Shown: positions 8,382 through 17,374, counted from the first letter of the stretch. The stretch is DNA of 64,000 nucleotides from an uncultured Clostridia bacterium (GCA_934747775.1 CAKVHA010000007.1:1-64000); one strand, 5' to 3'. Numbers and translations are program-made. Notes: a model not told the origin generated them from the sequence alone.

Positions 8382-8846
8382 TTATTTAACTATTGGTTCG
8401 GACTTACTTGCAACAGTTTTTGATTGAGATTGTTGTTTAATATCGCTAGCAGTGTTTTTATATAACCACTCAAAATAATCATTATCTCGTTTTTCTAATT
8501 CTCTATATTGTTTTTTATTTTCTCTAAATTTTGCTAAATAATTGTTTGAAAGCTTTGTGTTAATATTTCCGCAAACCATACACAAAAATTCACATCCTTC
8601 AGCGGCATAAGCATAAAACAAACTAGCTTTATCAAAATAAATCTTTTGAGCTTCTTGTTGACCTTTTTCATATCCGCGTTTAAAGTTTTCTATACTAACG
8701 CCTGCTTTACAGTTTTTTATTGCTTCTTTGTCAAACCAGTCTTCACCTTCTCTTTCGATTTGTTCTGCAATTCTATTACATCTGTTTATCATTTTTTCAT
8801 TATCTTTAATAAATTTTCTTAATCTAAAAGTTTCTATAATTCCCAT
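8382..8846 (-). CDS. Small orphan protein, helical
   Basis: 154 aa from ATG 8846, placed by GCAGGAGAAAATT; a longer frame starts upstream in the preceding terminator. Not recognised. Charged helical protein with no membrane segment. The middle (about 45-90) reads YEKGQQEAQKIYFDKASLFY then AYAAEGCEFL, followed by CMVCG, which resembles the helical repeat style of the next two upstream genes. The first of three small genes (counting from hrcA) inserted between hemW and hrcA. A terminator hairpin lies between it and the gene upstream, so expression is by readthrough or an unseen promoter. Confidence 0.7.
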   Translation of the reverse strand: MGIIETFRLRKFIKDNEKMINRCNRIAEQIEREGEDWFDKEAIKNCKAGVSIENFKRGYEKGQQEAQKIYFDKASLFYAYAAEGCEFLCMVCGNINTKLSNNYLAKFRENKKQYRELEKRDNDYFEWLYKNTASDIKQQSQSKTVASKSEPIVK

Positions 8847-8868
8847 AATTTTCTCCTGCTTGTTTAGT

Positions 8869-8899
8869 TTAAAAAACAAGGTAAATAGCCTTGTTTTGT
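8869..8899 (-). terminator. Terminator between two small orphan genes
   Basis: AAAACAAGG, 7-nt loop, CCTTGTTTT, with flanking A/T runs on both sides. It lies directly after the stop codon at 8902 (minus strand). Confidence 0.7.
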
Positions 8900-8901
8900 T
8901 T

Positions 8902-9264
8902 TTAATATAAAATCTTACCTTCTATTAATTTGTTTATTCTTCTAATTTTATCGCAACAAGAAAGATATTTTGTGCGGCATTCTTTGTGATTTTTTTCATC
9001 TTCTTTTGTTTGATATCTGCTTGCCAAAATTTGAGCATACTTCATTTCAGCATTAACATATCTTGACTGAGCAAGTTTAAAGTAACTCACGCTTAATTTT
9101 AGTTCGCCCCCAAGTTTTTTATCCACTGCCCTTTCATAGTAAGTGTCACCTTTTTCTTTTTCTTGAATAGCATCTTTACGAAGTTCTTCATTTTCACACT
9201 CAGTGCTATATCTTATATTTTTAATTTTTTCTTCGTTAATTACTGTTTTAACTTTCTTTTTCAT
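8902..9264 (-). CDS. Small orphan protein, MIT/TPR-like helices
   Basis: About 120 aa from ATG 9264 (site GGTGG 7 nt upstream); an ATG five codons earlier is less well placed. Not recognised. Lysine-rich N-terminus, then amphipathic helices with a Y/A pattern (GDTYYERAVDKK, SVSYFKLAQSRYVNAEMKYA) resembling a MIT or TPR-type hairpin, as in the neighbouring 9461-9841 product. Own consensus-like promoter (TTGACG-17-TAAACT) and terminator. Probably a diverged paralog of its neighbour; cytoplasmic; function unknown. Confidence 0.7.
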   Translation of the reverse strand: MKKKVKTVINEEKIKNIRYSTECENEELRKDAIQEKEKGDTYYERAVDKKLGGELKLSVSYFKLAQSRYVNAEMKYAQILASRYQTKEDEKNHKECRTKYLSCCDKIRRINKLIEGKILY

Positions 9265-9288
9265 AGTATTTTCCACCATTTTTTTTAG

Positions 9289-9317
9289 AGTTTAACACGA
9301 AAAATCTACTCCGTCAA
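9289..9317 (-). promoter_or_regulatory. Promoter of the 8902-9264 gene
   Basis: Minus strand: TTGACG, 17-bp spacer, TAAACT, close before the start codon. Confidence 0.65.
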
Positions 9318-9403
9318 GACTGATTTTAAAATATTTTTGTACTTTTTTTAATTTTTAATTAACTAACAATTATTTGCAGCAATTTTTGGTGTTTTTTTAA
9401 AAT

Positions 9404-9454
9404 AAAAAACCTTAAAAACTTTCTTATCTAAAAATTAAAAAAGTTTTTAAGGTT
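9404..9454 (-). terminator. Terminator of the 9461-9841 gene
   Basis: Minus strand: perfect 15-bp stem AACCTTAAAAACTTT / AAAGTTTTTAAGGTT followed by TTTT. One of the strongest hairpins in the window. Confidence 0.85.
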
Positions 9455-9460
9455 ACAAAA

Positions 9461-9841
9461 CTATCTAACGTTTGTATTTGTTTTTTTAGCAAACAATTTT
9501 CTATTTTCTTTTGCTTCTGCTTTTTTGTCCTGTTTTTCTTGTTGTATTTTCTGTTTGATATGACCTTGTCTAATAACAGCTTCACCAGCAATATTTAAAC
9601 AATCAAATGCTGTTTGGTTTTCCTTAAGTTTTACTGCAATATCTTTTGCTTTAAGGTACTTATAATGTGATTTTACATATAATGGACAAGCTTGTTTATA
9701 AAGTTTTTTAATAGTTTTTTTATCACAGTTTGATTCTTCCAAAGTTATTGCATCGTTTTGCAAATTTGTAGCCATAGAAAAATCATCATAAGCACTATTT
9801 ATAATTTTTTTCATTTTCCAATTTCTATATTCGTTTATCAT
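9461..9841 (-). CDS. Small orphan protein, MIT/TPR-like helices
   Basis: About 126 aa from ATG 9841, with GGGGGAT as ribosome-binding site. An in-frame TTG four codons upstream overlaps that site and is rejected as start. Not recognised. It has a three-helix pattern (AYDDFSMATNLQNDA, KKLYKQACPLYVKSHYKYLKAKDIA) similar in spacing to the next gene, then a lysine/glutamine-rich tail. A near-consensus promoter drives it independently of the lepA-hemW unit just upstream. No membrane segment. Function unknown. Confidence 0.72.
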   Translation of the reverse strand: MINEYRNWKMKKIINSAYDDFSMATNLQNDAITLEESNCDKKTIKKLYKQACPLYVKSHYKYLKAKDIAVKLKENQTAFDCLNIAGEAVIRQGHIKQKIQQEKQDKKAEAKENRKLFAKKTNTNVR

Positions 9842-9862
9842 ACTATCCCCCAATATATATAA

Positions 9863-9891
9863 AGTATAGCAAATTTTAAGCCAAATGTCAA
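9863..9891 (-). promoter_or_regulatory. Strong promoter of the 9461-9841 gene
   Basis: Minus strand: TTGACA, 17-bp spacer, TATACT. Among the best matches to the vegetative consensus in this window. Confidence 0.75.
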
Positions 9892-9910
9892 GGATTGTAT
9901 TAATGACGCT

Positions 9911-11047
9911 TTAATACACCAATTCTAAGATTATTTTGTTTAACACATTAAAGCCATTATCGGTGAGTTTTAATGTGTCGCCATTTACAGAAATTAGCCC
10001 CAATTTTTCAAATTGAGAAATTTTGTTTGCCTTTAATAATTTAAGGTCTATATTATAATTCTTTTTAATATAATCAAAACTAATGCCGCTTATGGTTCGA
10101 AGTTTTAACATAACATACTCTTCAAATAAATCATTGTTTGTTTGTGGTTCGCTAAGTTCTATTGCTGAGCCTGTGTCTTTAATAGCCTTAATATATTCGT
10201 CTATGCCGCTGTAATTGTAAAAGCGTGTTGTGCCTAAAAAACTGTGAGCGCCAGCGCCAAAGCCAATATACTCCACCATTTTCCAGCAATTTAGATTGTG
10301 GCGACATTCAAAACGCGGTTTTGCAAAATTACTAACTTCGTAGCGACAAATGCCATTTTGCTTTAAAAAGTCATTTACATAGTCATACATTTTTAAAACT
10401 TTAATTTCTTTAGGTTGTTTAATAATTCCATCGTCCAACATTTTCTTTATTGGCGTGCCGTCTTCCACTATTAGGCAATAGGCGCTAATGTGTGGAATGT
10501 TGCATTTAATTAGCGTGTTAAGTGTTCGTTTTACATCGCTTAGTTTTTGTGTAGGAAGCCCAATCATAATATCCGCATTAATGTTGTAAAAGCCATTTTG
10601 CTTTAATAAATCAATAGCAGCTAAAAAGTCGCGTTTTGTGTGAGTGCGGTTTAATAATCTTAAAATACGCTTATTATCCGATTGCAAGCCAACACTAACC
10701 CTATTTATGCCTGCGTTTTTCCACTCTAGCACTTTATCAAAAGTTATGGTGTTGGGGTTTGCCTCTATGCTGATTTCGCAATTTTTATCCACATTGTAAT
10801 TAGCTTTAATTGTTTGAATTATGCTTACAATTCCGCCGCTTAAAAAACTGCTTGGAGTTCCGCCACCAATATAAATTGATGTAACATTATATTCGCTAAG
10901 TTTTTGCTTAGAGTTTTGAATTTCTTGTATTAACGCCTTTAAATAGTCTGGCTGCGAACTTTCGCACCCCACATATGAATTAAAATTACAATAATTGCAC
11001 TTTGAAAGGCAATATGGAATGTGTACATAAATACCAAGTTCTTTCAT
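9911..11047 (-). CDS. hemW: HemW (radical SAM heme chaperone-like)
   Basis: 378 aa. The N-terminus GIYVHIPYC carries the radical-SAM motif CLSKCNYC (Cys13, Cys17, Cys20), followed by GGGTPS and the HemN/HemW C-terminal domain. The N-terminal CxxxCxxC with no longer HemN leader fits HemW, formerly annotated as oxygen-independent coproporphyrinogen oxidase. The ATG overlaps the lepA stop by one base (TAATG) with AAGGTGG upstream, so it is coupled to lepA. lepA-hemW-hrcA order is conserved in Bacilli and Clostridia. Confidence 0.93.
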   Translation of the reverse strand: MKELGIYVHIPYCLSKCNYCNFNSYVGCESSQPDYLKALIQEIQNSKQKLSEYNVTSIYIGGGTPSSFLSGGIVSIIQTIKANYNVDKNCEISIEANPNTITFDKVLEWKNAGINRVSVGLQSDNKRILRLLNRTHTKRDFLAAIDLLKQNGFYNINADIMIGLPTQKLSDVKRTLNTLIKCNIPHISAYCLIVEDGTPIKKMLDDGIIKQPKEIKVLKMYDYVNDFLKQNGICRYEVSNFAKPRFECRHNLNCWKMVEYIGFGAGAHSFLGTTRFYNYSGIDEYIKAIKDTGSAIELSEPQTNNDLFEEYVMLKLRTISGISFDYIKKNYNIDLKLLKANKISQFEKLGLISVNGDTLKLTDNGFNVLNKIILELVY

Positions 11048-12846
11048 TAATCCACCTTTAGAATGCTCATAAATGCTTCGCTTGGAATTTCAACCGAGCC
11101 TATTTGACGCATACGTTTTTTACCTTTCTTTTGTTTTTCTAGTAGTTTTTTCTTACGAGTAATATCGCCGCCATAGCATTTGGCCAAAACGTCTTTTCGT
11201 AGTGCTTTTATTGTTTCGCGCGCAATAACCTTGTTTCCAATAGATGCTTGAATAGGAATTTCAAACAACTGACGTGGAATAACTTCTTTTAGTTTTTCCG
11301 CAATTGCACGACCGCGCTGATATGCTTTATCCTTATGAACAATTAACGACAACGCGTCACAAACTTCGCCATTTAAAAGCATATCTAGTTTTACCAGGTC
11401 GCTTTGCTCGTAACCAATAATCTCATAATCTAGGCTGGCATAACCTTTGCTGCGGCTTTTCAACTGGTCAAAATAGTCAAAAATTATTTCGTTTAGTGGC
11501 ATTTTGTAAACCAACTGACAGCGGTGAGGGTCAATATATTGCAAGTCCAAATGTATGCCACGCTTTTCTTGACTTAAATCCATAAGCGCACCCACATACT
11601 CTGGTGGAGTAAAAATGTTAACCTTAACCATTGGCTCTTCCATATACGAAATACTTTGTGGTTCTGGAAGGTCGCTAGGATTTGAAATTTGCAACACTTC
11701 CCCGTTTGTTTTGTGAACTAAATAACTTACTGTTGGAGCGGTTGTGATTAAATCTAAGTCAAACTCACGCTCTAAGCGTTCTTGAATAATCTCCATATGA
11801 AGAAGTCCCAAAAAACCGCAACGGAAGCCAAAGCCTAGCGCTTGCGAAACTTCTGGCTCATACTCTAGCGAGTAATCGTTTAGTTTTAGCTTTTCAAGTG
11901 CGTCTTTTAGGTCGTTATATCGCGAGCCGTCTACGCAGAATATTCCACTAAACACAACTGGTTGCACTTCTTTGTAGCCTGGAAGCGCTTCGGCTGCTGG
12001 GTTGTCGGCGTTTGTAATAGTGTCACCCACTTTGGTTTCGGACACAGTTTTTATGCTGGCACAAATATATCCAACATCGCCAGCACTAAGCTCGTCGGTT
12101 TCTTTAGGATTTGGGCAAAATACGCCAATTTCGGTTACATCAAACACCTTGCCTGTGGTGAAAAACTTAATTTTTTCGTTTTTGTGAACCTTGCCGTCAA
12201 CAATTCTAACAAGACACACAGCGCCTTTAAAGTTGTCGTAATAACTATCGAAAATTAGGGCTTTAAGCGGAGCGTTTTCGTCCCCCTTAGGTGCAGGAAC
12301 TTGCTCTACAATTGCTTTTAAAACAGCTTCTATATTAGTACCTTCTTTTGCACTAACAGCTGGGCACTCGTCGGCAGGAAGCCCAATAATATCTTCAATT
12401 TCTTTACGTGTTTCTTCCACATTAGCGCTTGGCAAGTCTATTTTATTAATAACGGGCAATATCTCCAAGTCGTTTTCTAGTGCCAAATATGTGTTTGCAA
12501 GAGTTTGAGCTTCTACACCCTGTGTTGCGTCTACAATTAAAATTGCTCCTTCACAAGCGGCAAGCGAGCGCGAAACTTCGTAAGTAAAGTCCACATGACC
12601 TGGGGTGTCAATTAGGTTAAGTTCGTACTCTTCGCCTTTGTATGTGTATTTCATTCGGCTAGGTGTAAGTTTAATTGTTATGCCGCGTTCTTTTTCAATA
12701 TCCATACTATCTAGCATTTGGTCGGTCATATCACGTTTTGCAACAGTGCCAGTAAATTCCAAAAGCCTATCCGCTAGCGTGCTTTTGCCGTGGTCAATAT
12801 GCGCTACAATGCAAAAATTTCTGATGTGAGATTGTCTATTAGTCAT
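11047..12846 (-). CDS. lepA: Elongation factor 4 (LepA), ribosomal back-translocase GTPase
   Basis: 599 aa, standard length. GTPase domain with P-loop AHIDHGKST (about 15-23), the RGITIK switch, DTPGH and NKIDLP, followed by EF-G-like domains and the LepA-specific C-terminus (KKGKKRMRQIGSVEIPSEAF). Translation GTPase acting on stalled or misplaced ribosomes. Transcribed from a TTGCTT-17-TATAAT promoter with a GGAG site, and coupled to hemW. Confidence 0.98.
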   Translation of the reverse strand: MTNRQSHIRNFCIVAHIDHGKSTLADRLLEFTGTVAKRDMTDQMLDSMDIEKERGITIKLTPSRMKYTYKGEEYELNLIDTPGHVDFTYEVSRSLAACEGAILIVDATQGVEAQTLANTYLALENDLEILPVINKIDLPSANVEETRKEIEDIIGLPADECPAVSAKEGTNIEAVLKAIVEQVPAPKGDENAPLKALIFDSYYDNFKGAVCLVRIVDGKVHKNEKIKFFTTGKVFDVTEIGVFCPNPKETDELSAGDVGYICASIKTVSETKVGDTITNADNPAAEALPGYKEVQPVVFSGIFCVDGSRYNDLKDALEKLKLNDYSLEYEPEVSQALGFGFRCGFLGLLHMEIIQERLEREFDLDLITTAPTVSYLVHKTNGEVLQISNPSDLPEPQSISYMEEPMVKVNIFTPPEYVGALMDLSQEKRGIHLDLQYIDPHRCQLVYKMPLNEIIFDYFDQLKSRSKGYASLDYEIIGYEQSDLVKLDMLLNGEVCDALSLIVHKDKAYQRGRAIAEKLKEVIPRQLFEIPIQASIGNKVIARETIKALRKDVLAKCYGGDITRKKKLLEKQKKGKKRMRQIGSVEIPSEAFMSILKVD

Positions 12847-12871
12847 ATATTACTCCATATTTTATAGGCTT

Positions 12872-12900
12872 ATTATAATATATTGCGGGCTTTAAAGCAA
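12872..12900 (-). promoter_or_regulatory. Promoter of lepA-hemW
   Basis: Minus strand: TTGCTT, 17-bp spacer, TATAAT, about 30 bp before the lepA start. Confidence 0.65.
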
Positions 12901-13076
12901 CATAAAATAATAAAATATCAACATTACTACGCTTTTACAAACTACTTATAGTAATAATTTGGTCGAAAAAACTAAAATACAATTAAAGATTTGGACAATT
13001 TTCACAATTTTGGTTAAAATCACTAGTAAAAAAAATTTTACTTTGCTATAATATAACATCTAAAAAGAAAAATTGT

Positions 13077-13097
13077 ATTCAAACCATTTGTTTGAAT
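13077..13097 (+). promoter_or_regulatory. Inverted repeat in the leader of the GDPD-like gene
   Basis: Perfect 8-bp repeat ATTCAAAC-CATTT-GTTTGAAT, immediately before the ribosome-binding site AAGGAT of the gene at 13111. An extended -10 box (TGCTATAAT) lies about 25 bp upstream. Could be an operator or a translational hairpin. Confidence 0.45.
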
Positions 13098-13110
13098 TTT
13101 AAGGATATAT

Positions 13111-14001
13111 ATGAAAAAAGTTGATAATTCTAAGGCAGAAGTTAAGCCTGTTTTAAAAAAGATTCCAACCAAATATGACGACCGCAAAACCAAATTTAAA
13201 AAGTTATCTAAAAACAACGAACTTAACGAGATTAGACTTAAAAACGACTATATGGATAATGTTTTGCAACATAGCTGGCTAATTGACAACTACATTGCCA
13301 AATTTGGTCTTGTAAGTGAAGATGCTCCCGAAAACACAATTAAAGCATACAAAAATGCTGTTAAAAAGGGCTACCCTATTTTAATTCAAGTTCAACTACT
13401 TGATGACGGTGAAATTGTTTGTTTTAATGGCAAGGTTTTAAGCACTACCACCAAGGCGAGCGGATATCTAACTAAAATGAGTTTGGATGAAATTAAGGAA
13501 ATAAAAATTGGCGAATCGCAAGAGTCTATTCCTACCTTGCAAGAAGCACTAGATGCTATTGCTGGTAAAGTTCCCGTTGTTATTGACATAAACAACGATG
13601 GCACAGTTGGCAAGTTTGAACAAAAAGTTGCCGATATGCTAGACGATTACATAGTAAAACACAACCTTTTTGATAGTGTTGCTGTTATGAGTTTAAACCC
13701 ATACACCCTTGAATGGTTTATGGCACAAGCACCTTGGTTTCCAAGAATTTTGCGCAGCGGAAAGTTTAAGGTTAAAAACTATGGCAGTATAAAAGCTAAA
13801 CACCTTACAAAATTAAAACTTTTTAAAATTGCTTTGCCAGACTTTATTTGCTACAATGCAAAAGACCTTCCTTGCAGATATGTAAAGCGAGTTAAACCAG
13901 TTTGCGTAATTGCATATAATGTAAGAAACCAACAAGAATATATTGACGTTGCAAAATATTGTGACAATATTGTATTTACAGGCTTTGAACCTAGCATTTA
14001 G
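13111..14001 (+). CDS. GDPD-like protein, catalytic residues lost
   Basis: 296 aa. A lysine-rich N-terminal 45 residues precede a glycerophosphodiester phosphodiesterase TIM-barrel: PENTIKAYKNAVKKGYP (from 73), LDDGEIV, SLDEIKEI, IPTLQEALDAI, VPVVIDIN. The active site is degenerate. The HRG motif reads KFG (64-66), the ExD pair reads QVQ (93-95), and the HD pair reads NG (106-107). A cytoplasmic pseudoenzyme is likely; ligand unknown. Monocistronic: own extended -10 promoter and a terminator overlapping the stop codon. No signal peptide. Confidence 0.85.
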   Translation: MKKVDNSKAEVKPVLKKIPTKYDDRKTKFKKLSKNNELNEIRLKNDYMDNVLQHSWLIDNYIAKFGLVSEDAPENTIKAYKNAVKKGYPILIQVQLLDDGEIVCFNGKVLSTTTKASGYLTKMSLDEIKEIKIGESQESIPTLQEALDAIAGKVPVVIDINNDGTVGKFEQKVADMLDDYIVKHNLFDSVAVMSLNPYTLEWFMAQAPWFPRILRSGKFKVKNYGSIKAKHLTKLKLFKIALPDFICYNAKDLPCRYVKRVKPVCVIAYNVRNQQEYIDVAKYCDNIVFTGFEPSI

Positions 14002-14016
14002 TTGCTAGGTTTTTTT
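13988..14016 (+). terminator. Terminator of the GDPD-like gene
   Basis: ACCTAGCA, TTTAGT loop, TGCTAGGT and TTTTTT; the stop codon is in the hairpin. Confidence 0.85.
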
Positions 14017-14116
14017 ACGCTTTATTATTTACAAAAAAACGCCCTATTTTTTACGATTTAAACGCCATAAAAATAAGGGCTTAAAAATATATCATTGCCA
14101 TAACAAGCAATTAGAT

Positions 14117-14157
14117 TAAAAAAAAGTAGTCTTAAAATTATTTAAGGCTACTTTTAA
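14117..14157 (-). terminator. Terminator of the small membrane protein gene
   Basis: Minus strand: AAAGTAGCCTTAAA, short loop, TTTTAAGACTACTTT and T-run. A second hairpin (GCCCTTATTTTT / AAAAAATAGGGC then T7) lies further on at about 14028-14087 and may be a backup terminator. Confidence 0.7.
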
Positions 14158-14161
14158 TTTA

Positions 14162-14416
14162 TTAAATAAACACCAAAATTACAATACAGAATAACAAGCA
14201 AACTACGCCAACGCATTTTATTGTAACCAATGTTCGATCGTTATCTGCAATGAAATCGGTCTTTTTTGCAACTCTTGTAATGCGACGTGCTAAAATTATT
14301 AAACAAACACCAGCAATACACAAAAACAACGCAACCCACACTTGTGGCATACGAAGAAATTTTGAAAAACTTTCCAAGTTTGTACTATCTATTGCACTAA
14401 GTAAAAAATTAAACAT
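14162..14416 (-). CDS. Small two-helix membrane protein
   Basis: 84 aa from ATG 14416 (TGGAG 8 nt upstream); a TTG seven codons earlier is less likely. Two hydrophobic helices (about 26-43 and 62-83: VWVALFLCIAGVCLIILA and VVCLLFCIVILVFI) are separated by a charged loop (RRITRVAKKTDF). No family recognised. Lies alone, convergent with the GDPD-like gene and divergent from the ABC importer. Confidence 0.65.
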   Translation of the reverse strand: MFNFLLSAIDSTNLESFSKFLRMPQVWVALFLCIAGVCLIILARRITRVAKKTDFIADNDRTLVTIKCVGVVCLLFCIVILVFI

Positions 14417-14591
14417 ACTTTTACTCCAATTTACCAAATTTGATTATATTATATCATTATACCTTTATAATTTCAAGTCATTTTTTAAAATAAAACCTAT
14501 ATTTTTATCCATAATAATCCAAAACATTGCCAGCTAGCACCATTTTAGGCAATTTTGAATATAGTAAGATTGTATTGACAATGGAGGTTTT

Positions 14592-15629
14592 ATGAAAAAA
14601 ATATCAATATTTTTGGCGGCAATTGTATTTGGATTTGCGTTTTTTCTAACAGGTTGCGGCGGCAAAAACAACACAATTAAGGTTAATGAAGTAACTCACT
14701 CTGTGTTTTATGCCCCACTATACATTGCCATAAACAAGGGCTATTTTGAAGAAGAAGGGCTAAAGATTGAGTTAACAAATGGCGGTGGCGCAGATAAGGT
14801 TATGAGTGCCCTAACCAGCAAATCGGCAGACATTGGCTTAATGGGACCAGAAGCAAGTGTATATGTTGTGAAGCAAGGCAAAAAAGATTTGCCGGTTGTG
14901 TTTGGTCAACTTACTAAGCGCGACGGCTCGTTTTTAATTGGCAGAAAAAACATTGAAAACTTTACAGTTAGCAACATCACTGGTGGCAGAGCAGAAATTG
15001 CGGAGAACGAACGCCCAGTTATTTTGGCGGGCAGAAAAGGCGGAGTTCCTGCTATGACGCTTGCTTATATGCTAAAAGAAAATGGGCTTATAGACGGCAA
15101 AAACATCACCCTACGCTACGATGTTCCGTTTGATAGTATGACGGCAGCTTTTATAGGCAATGTGGGCGATTATGTAACCGCATTTGAGCCAGCAGCAAGC
15201 GCAATTGTTAACGAAGGCAAAGGCTACAATCTAGCGAGTGTTGGCAGTTTATCGGGCGAAATACCCTACACAGCATTTACAGCAAACGAAAGCTATATAA
15301 AGAAAAACCCAGACAAAATAAACAAGTTTTTGCGTGCAATTATTAAAGGCTACAATTATTTAACAACCGCAAATGTAGACGAAGTTGTTACTGCATTAGA
15401 GCCAAGTTTTAAAGGCATAAGCAAAGAAAGTTTGAAAGCCGCACTTGAAGCGTATATTAGAATTGACGCGTGGAGCAACAACCTAATGATGACCGAAGTT
15501 AGTTATAACAGACTTTTAGATATTATTATAGACAATGGCGTGCTAACAGAACGCGTGGAATTTAATAAAGTTGTAAACAATAGTTATGCCGAAAAAGCTT
15601 ACAACGAAATTAAAGCAGAAAATAAATAG
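14592..15629 (+). CDS. ABC transporter substrate-binding lipoprotein (SsuA/TauA/ThiY class)
   Basis: 345 aa. A lipoprotein signal peptide ends in the lipobox LTGC (Cys about 22). The rest is a COG0715-type periplasmic binding fold: VFYAPLYIAINKGYFEEEGL, GGADKVMSALTSKSADIGLMGPE, then an aspartate-rich C-terminus. Family members bind nitrate, sulfonates, taurine or thiamine precursors; the substrate cannot be told here. GGAGG start site. A terminator separates it from its ATPase and permease, which would give excess binding protein. Anchored outside the membrane. Confidence 0.88.
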   Translation: MKKISIFLAAIVFGFAFFLTGCGGKNNTIKVNEVTHSVFYAPLYIAINKGYFEEEGLKIELTNGGGADKVMSALTSKSADIGLMGPEASVYVVKQGKKDLPVVFGQLTKRDGSFLIGRKNIENFTVSNITGGRAEIAENERPVILAGRKGGVPAMTLAYMLKENGLIDGKNITLRYDVPFDSMTAAFIGNVGDYVTAFEPAASAIVNEGKGYNLASVGSLSGEIPYTAFTANESYIKKNPDKINKFLRAIIKGYNYLTTANVDEVVTALEPSFKGISKESLKAALEAYIRIDAWSNNLMMTEVSYNRLLDIIIDNGVLTERVEFNKVVNNSYAEKAYNEIKAENK

Positions 15630-15639
15630 TTTTAATAAT

Positions 15640-15672
15640 TTAAGACCTTAATTTTTAGGGTCTTATTTTTTA
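15640..15672 (+). terminator. Terminator between binding protein and ATPase genes
   Basis: AAGACC, 11-nt loop, GGTCTT and ATTTTTT. A TATAAT box about 70 bp further on may restart transcription for the ATPase and permease genes. Confidence 0.7.
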
Positions 15673-15827
15673 TGCAAAAATGTTATATCATAGCCAAATT
15701 TTCGCACAAAAAAGTGATACTTTAAATATAATGAAGTAGAAGTTATGCGTATTTCATTAAGTTTTAAATTAGCGTTTAAAATCTTTTTGTAATAGGTGTA
15801 ATTTTAATACATTTTTAGGAAGTAATA

Positions 15828-16571
15828 ATGGCTATATTAACACTAAAAGATGTTTCGCTAACATACTTTTCTTTAGACGGCGAAACAGAGGCTATAAAAA
15901 ACATTAATTTTAGTGTGGAAGAAGGTGAATTTGTGAGCATTGTTGGGCCTTCAGGTTGCGGCAAAACGACAATATTGTCGCTAATATCGGGGTTAATAAA
16001 GCCTACTAGCGGCAGTATAAAATTTAATGGCAGCGGCAAAAACGACTGCGGATATATGTTTCAAAAAGACCACCTATTTGAGTGGCGAACAATTTTAAAT
16101 AATGTTTACTTGGGACTAGAAATTCAAAAACAAAAAACTTTAGAAAATATGGAATATGTAAATGGATTGCTAAAAAAATATGGGCTTTGGGCATTTAAAG
16201 ACAAACACCCTAGCGAATTGTCGGGCGGAATGCGACAGCGTGTGGCACTAATTAGGACAATGGCACTAAAACCAAAAATTATGCTTTTAGACGAAGCTTT
16301 TAGTGCGCTTGACTATCAAACACGACTAAATGTTTGCGACGACATTTCTAAAATACTAAAACAAGAAAATATCACTAGCATTTTGGTTACGCACGACATT
16401 AACGAAGCTATTACAATGAGCGACCGCATTATTGTGCTTACAAAGCGCCCTGCCACTGTAAAGACCGTTCACGATATTGATTTAGCAAAATTTGGGTCGC
16501 CGCTAGATAGGCGAAACGTGCCCGAAGCAAACAAGTACTTTGACATTATTTGGAAGGAGTTGCAACAATGA
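15828..16571 (+). CDS. ABC transporter ATPase (SsuB/TauB class)
   Basis: 247 aa. Walker A GPSGCGKTT (about 42-50), the Q-loop in MFQKDHLFEW, signature LSGGMRQRVAL, Walker B IMLLDEAFSALD, and the H-loop THDINEA. Close to the SsuB/TauB/ThiZ group of importer ATPases. Its stop overlaps the permease ATG (ATGA), so the two are coupled. Powers import with the adjacent permease and the lipoprotein at 14592. Confidence 0.93.
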   Translation: MAILTLKDVSLTYFSLDGETEAIKNINFSVEEGEFVSIVGPSGCGKTTILSLISGLIKPTSGSIKFNGSGKNDCGYMFQKDHLFEWRTILNNVYLGLEIQKQKTLENMEYVNGLLKKYGLWAFKDKHPSELSGGMRQRVALIRTMALKPKIMLLDEAFSALDYQTRLNVCDDISKILKQENITSILVTHDINEAITMSDRIIVLTKRPATVKTVHDIDLAKFGSPLDRRNVPEANKYFDIIWKELQQ

Positions 16572-17374
16572 AAAACATTTACTCTAAAGAATATCAAAAG
16601 TTTTTAAAGCAAAAAAAACAAAAGTCGTTTGTAATTGTTGTTATTCAAATTAGCATTTTAATACTTTTTGTGGGACTTTGGGAGCTTTTGGCTAGGCTTA
16701 ATGTGATAGACAGCTTTATTTTGTCCTGCCCTTCAAACATAGTAAAAGTTGTGATTGATCTTGCTAAAGACGGAACACTTTTTATGCATATGTGGACCAC
16801 ATTATATGAAGCACTGGTTGGTTTTTTAATAGCGACCGTAGTAGGCACACTTGTTGCTATTTTACTATGGTGGAACGACACAATATACAAAGTATTAGAC
16901 CCATATATTGTAGTACTAAACAGCTTGCCTAAAATTGCACTTGGACCTGTGCTAATAATCTGGATTGGCGTAGGAACAAAAGCAATTGTGGCAATGGATG
17001 TGCTAATTATGGTGGTTATTACAACTCTTAGTATGCTAAACGCTTTTAGAGCGTGCGATAAAAACCAAATTATGCTATTAAAAAGTATGGGCGCTAGCAA
17101 GTTTCAGATACTAACAAAACTAATTTTGCCAAACTCATTATGTGACTTTATTAGTGTGCTAAAAATAAATGTGGGGCTAACTTGGGTGGGTACAATTATG
17201 GGCGAATATTTGGTTAGTAAAGCTGGGCTTGGATATCTTATTGTTTACGGTGGTCAGATTTTCAACCTAGACCTTGTTATGGCTAGCACCGTATTGCTTT
17301 GCGTTATGGCTGGGCTAATGTATATGGTTGTGGCTGCCATTGAAAAACGATTTAACAAAAAACTTAAAAAGTAA
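16568..17374 (+). CDS. ABC transporter permease (SsuC/TauC class)
   Basis: 268 aa from ATG 16568; AAGGAG is well placed and the ATG overlaps the ATPase stop. About six membrane helices in a BPD_transp_1 fold. The EAA loop (LLKSMGASKFQILTKLILPNSL) contacts the ATPase. The later segment TWVGTIMGEYLVSKAGLGYLI is typical of SsuC/TauC-type permeases. Last gene of the importer; the terminator at 17395 follows. Confidence 0.92.
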   Translation: MKNIYSKEYQKFLKQKKQKSFVIVVIQISILILFVGLWELLARLNVIDSFILSCPSNIVKVVIDLAKDGTLFMHMWTTLYEALVGFLIATVVGTLVAILLWWNDTIYKVLDPYIVVLNSLPKIALGPVLIIWIGVGTKAIVAMDVLIMVVITTLSMLNAFRACDKNQIMLLKSMGASKFQILTKLILPNSLCDFISVLKINVGLTWVGTIMGEYLVSKAGLGYLIVYGGQIFNLDLVMASTVLLCVMAGLMYMVVAAIEKRFNKKLKK

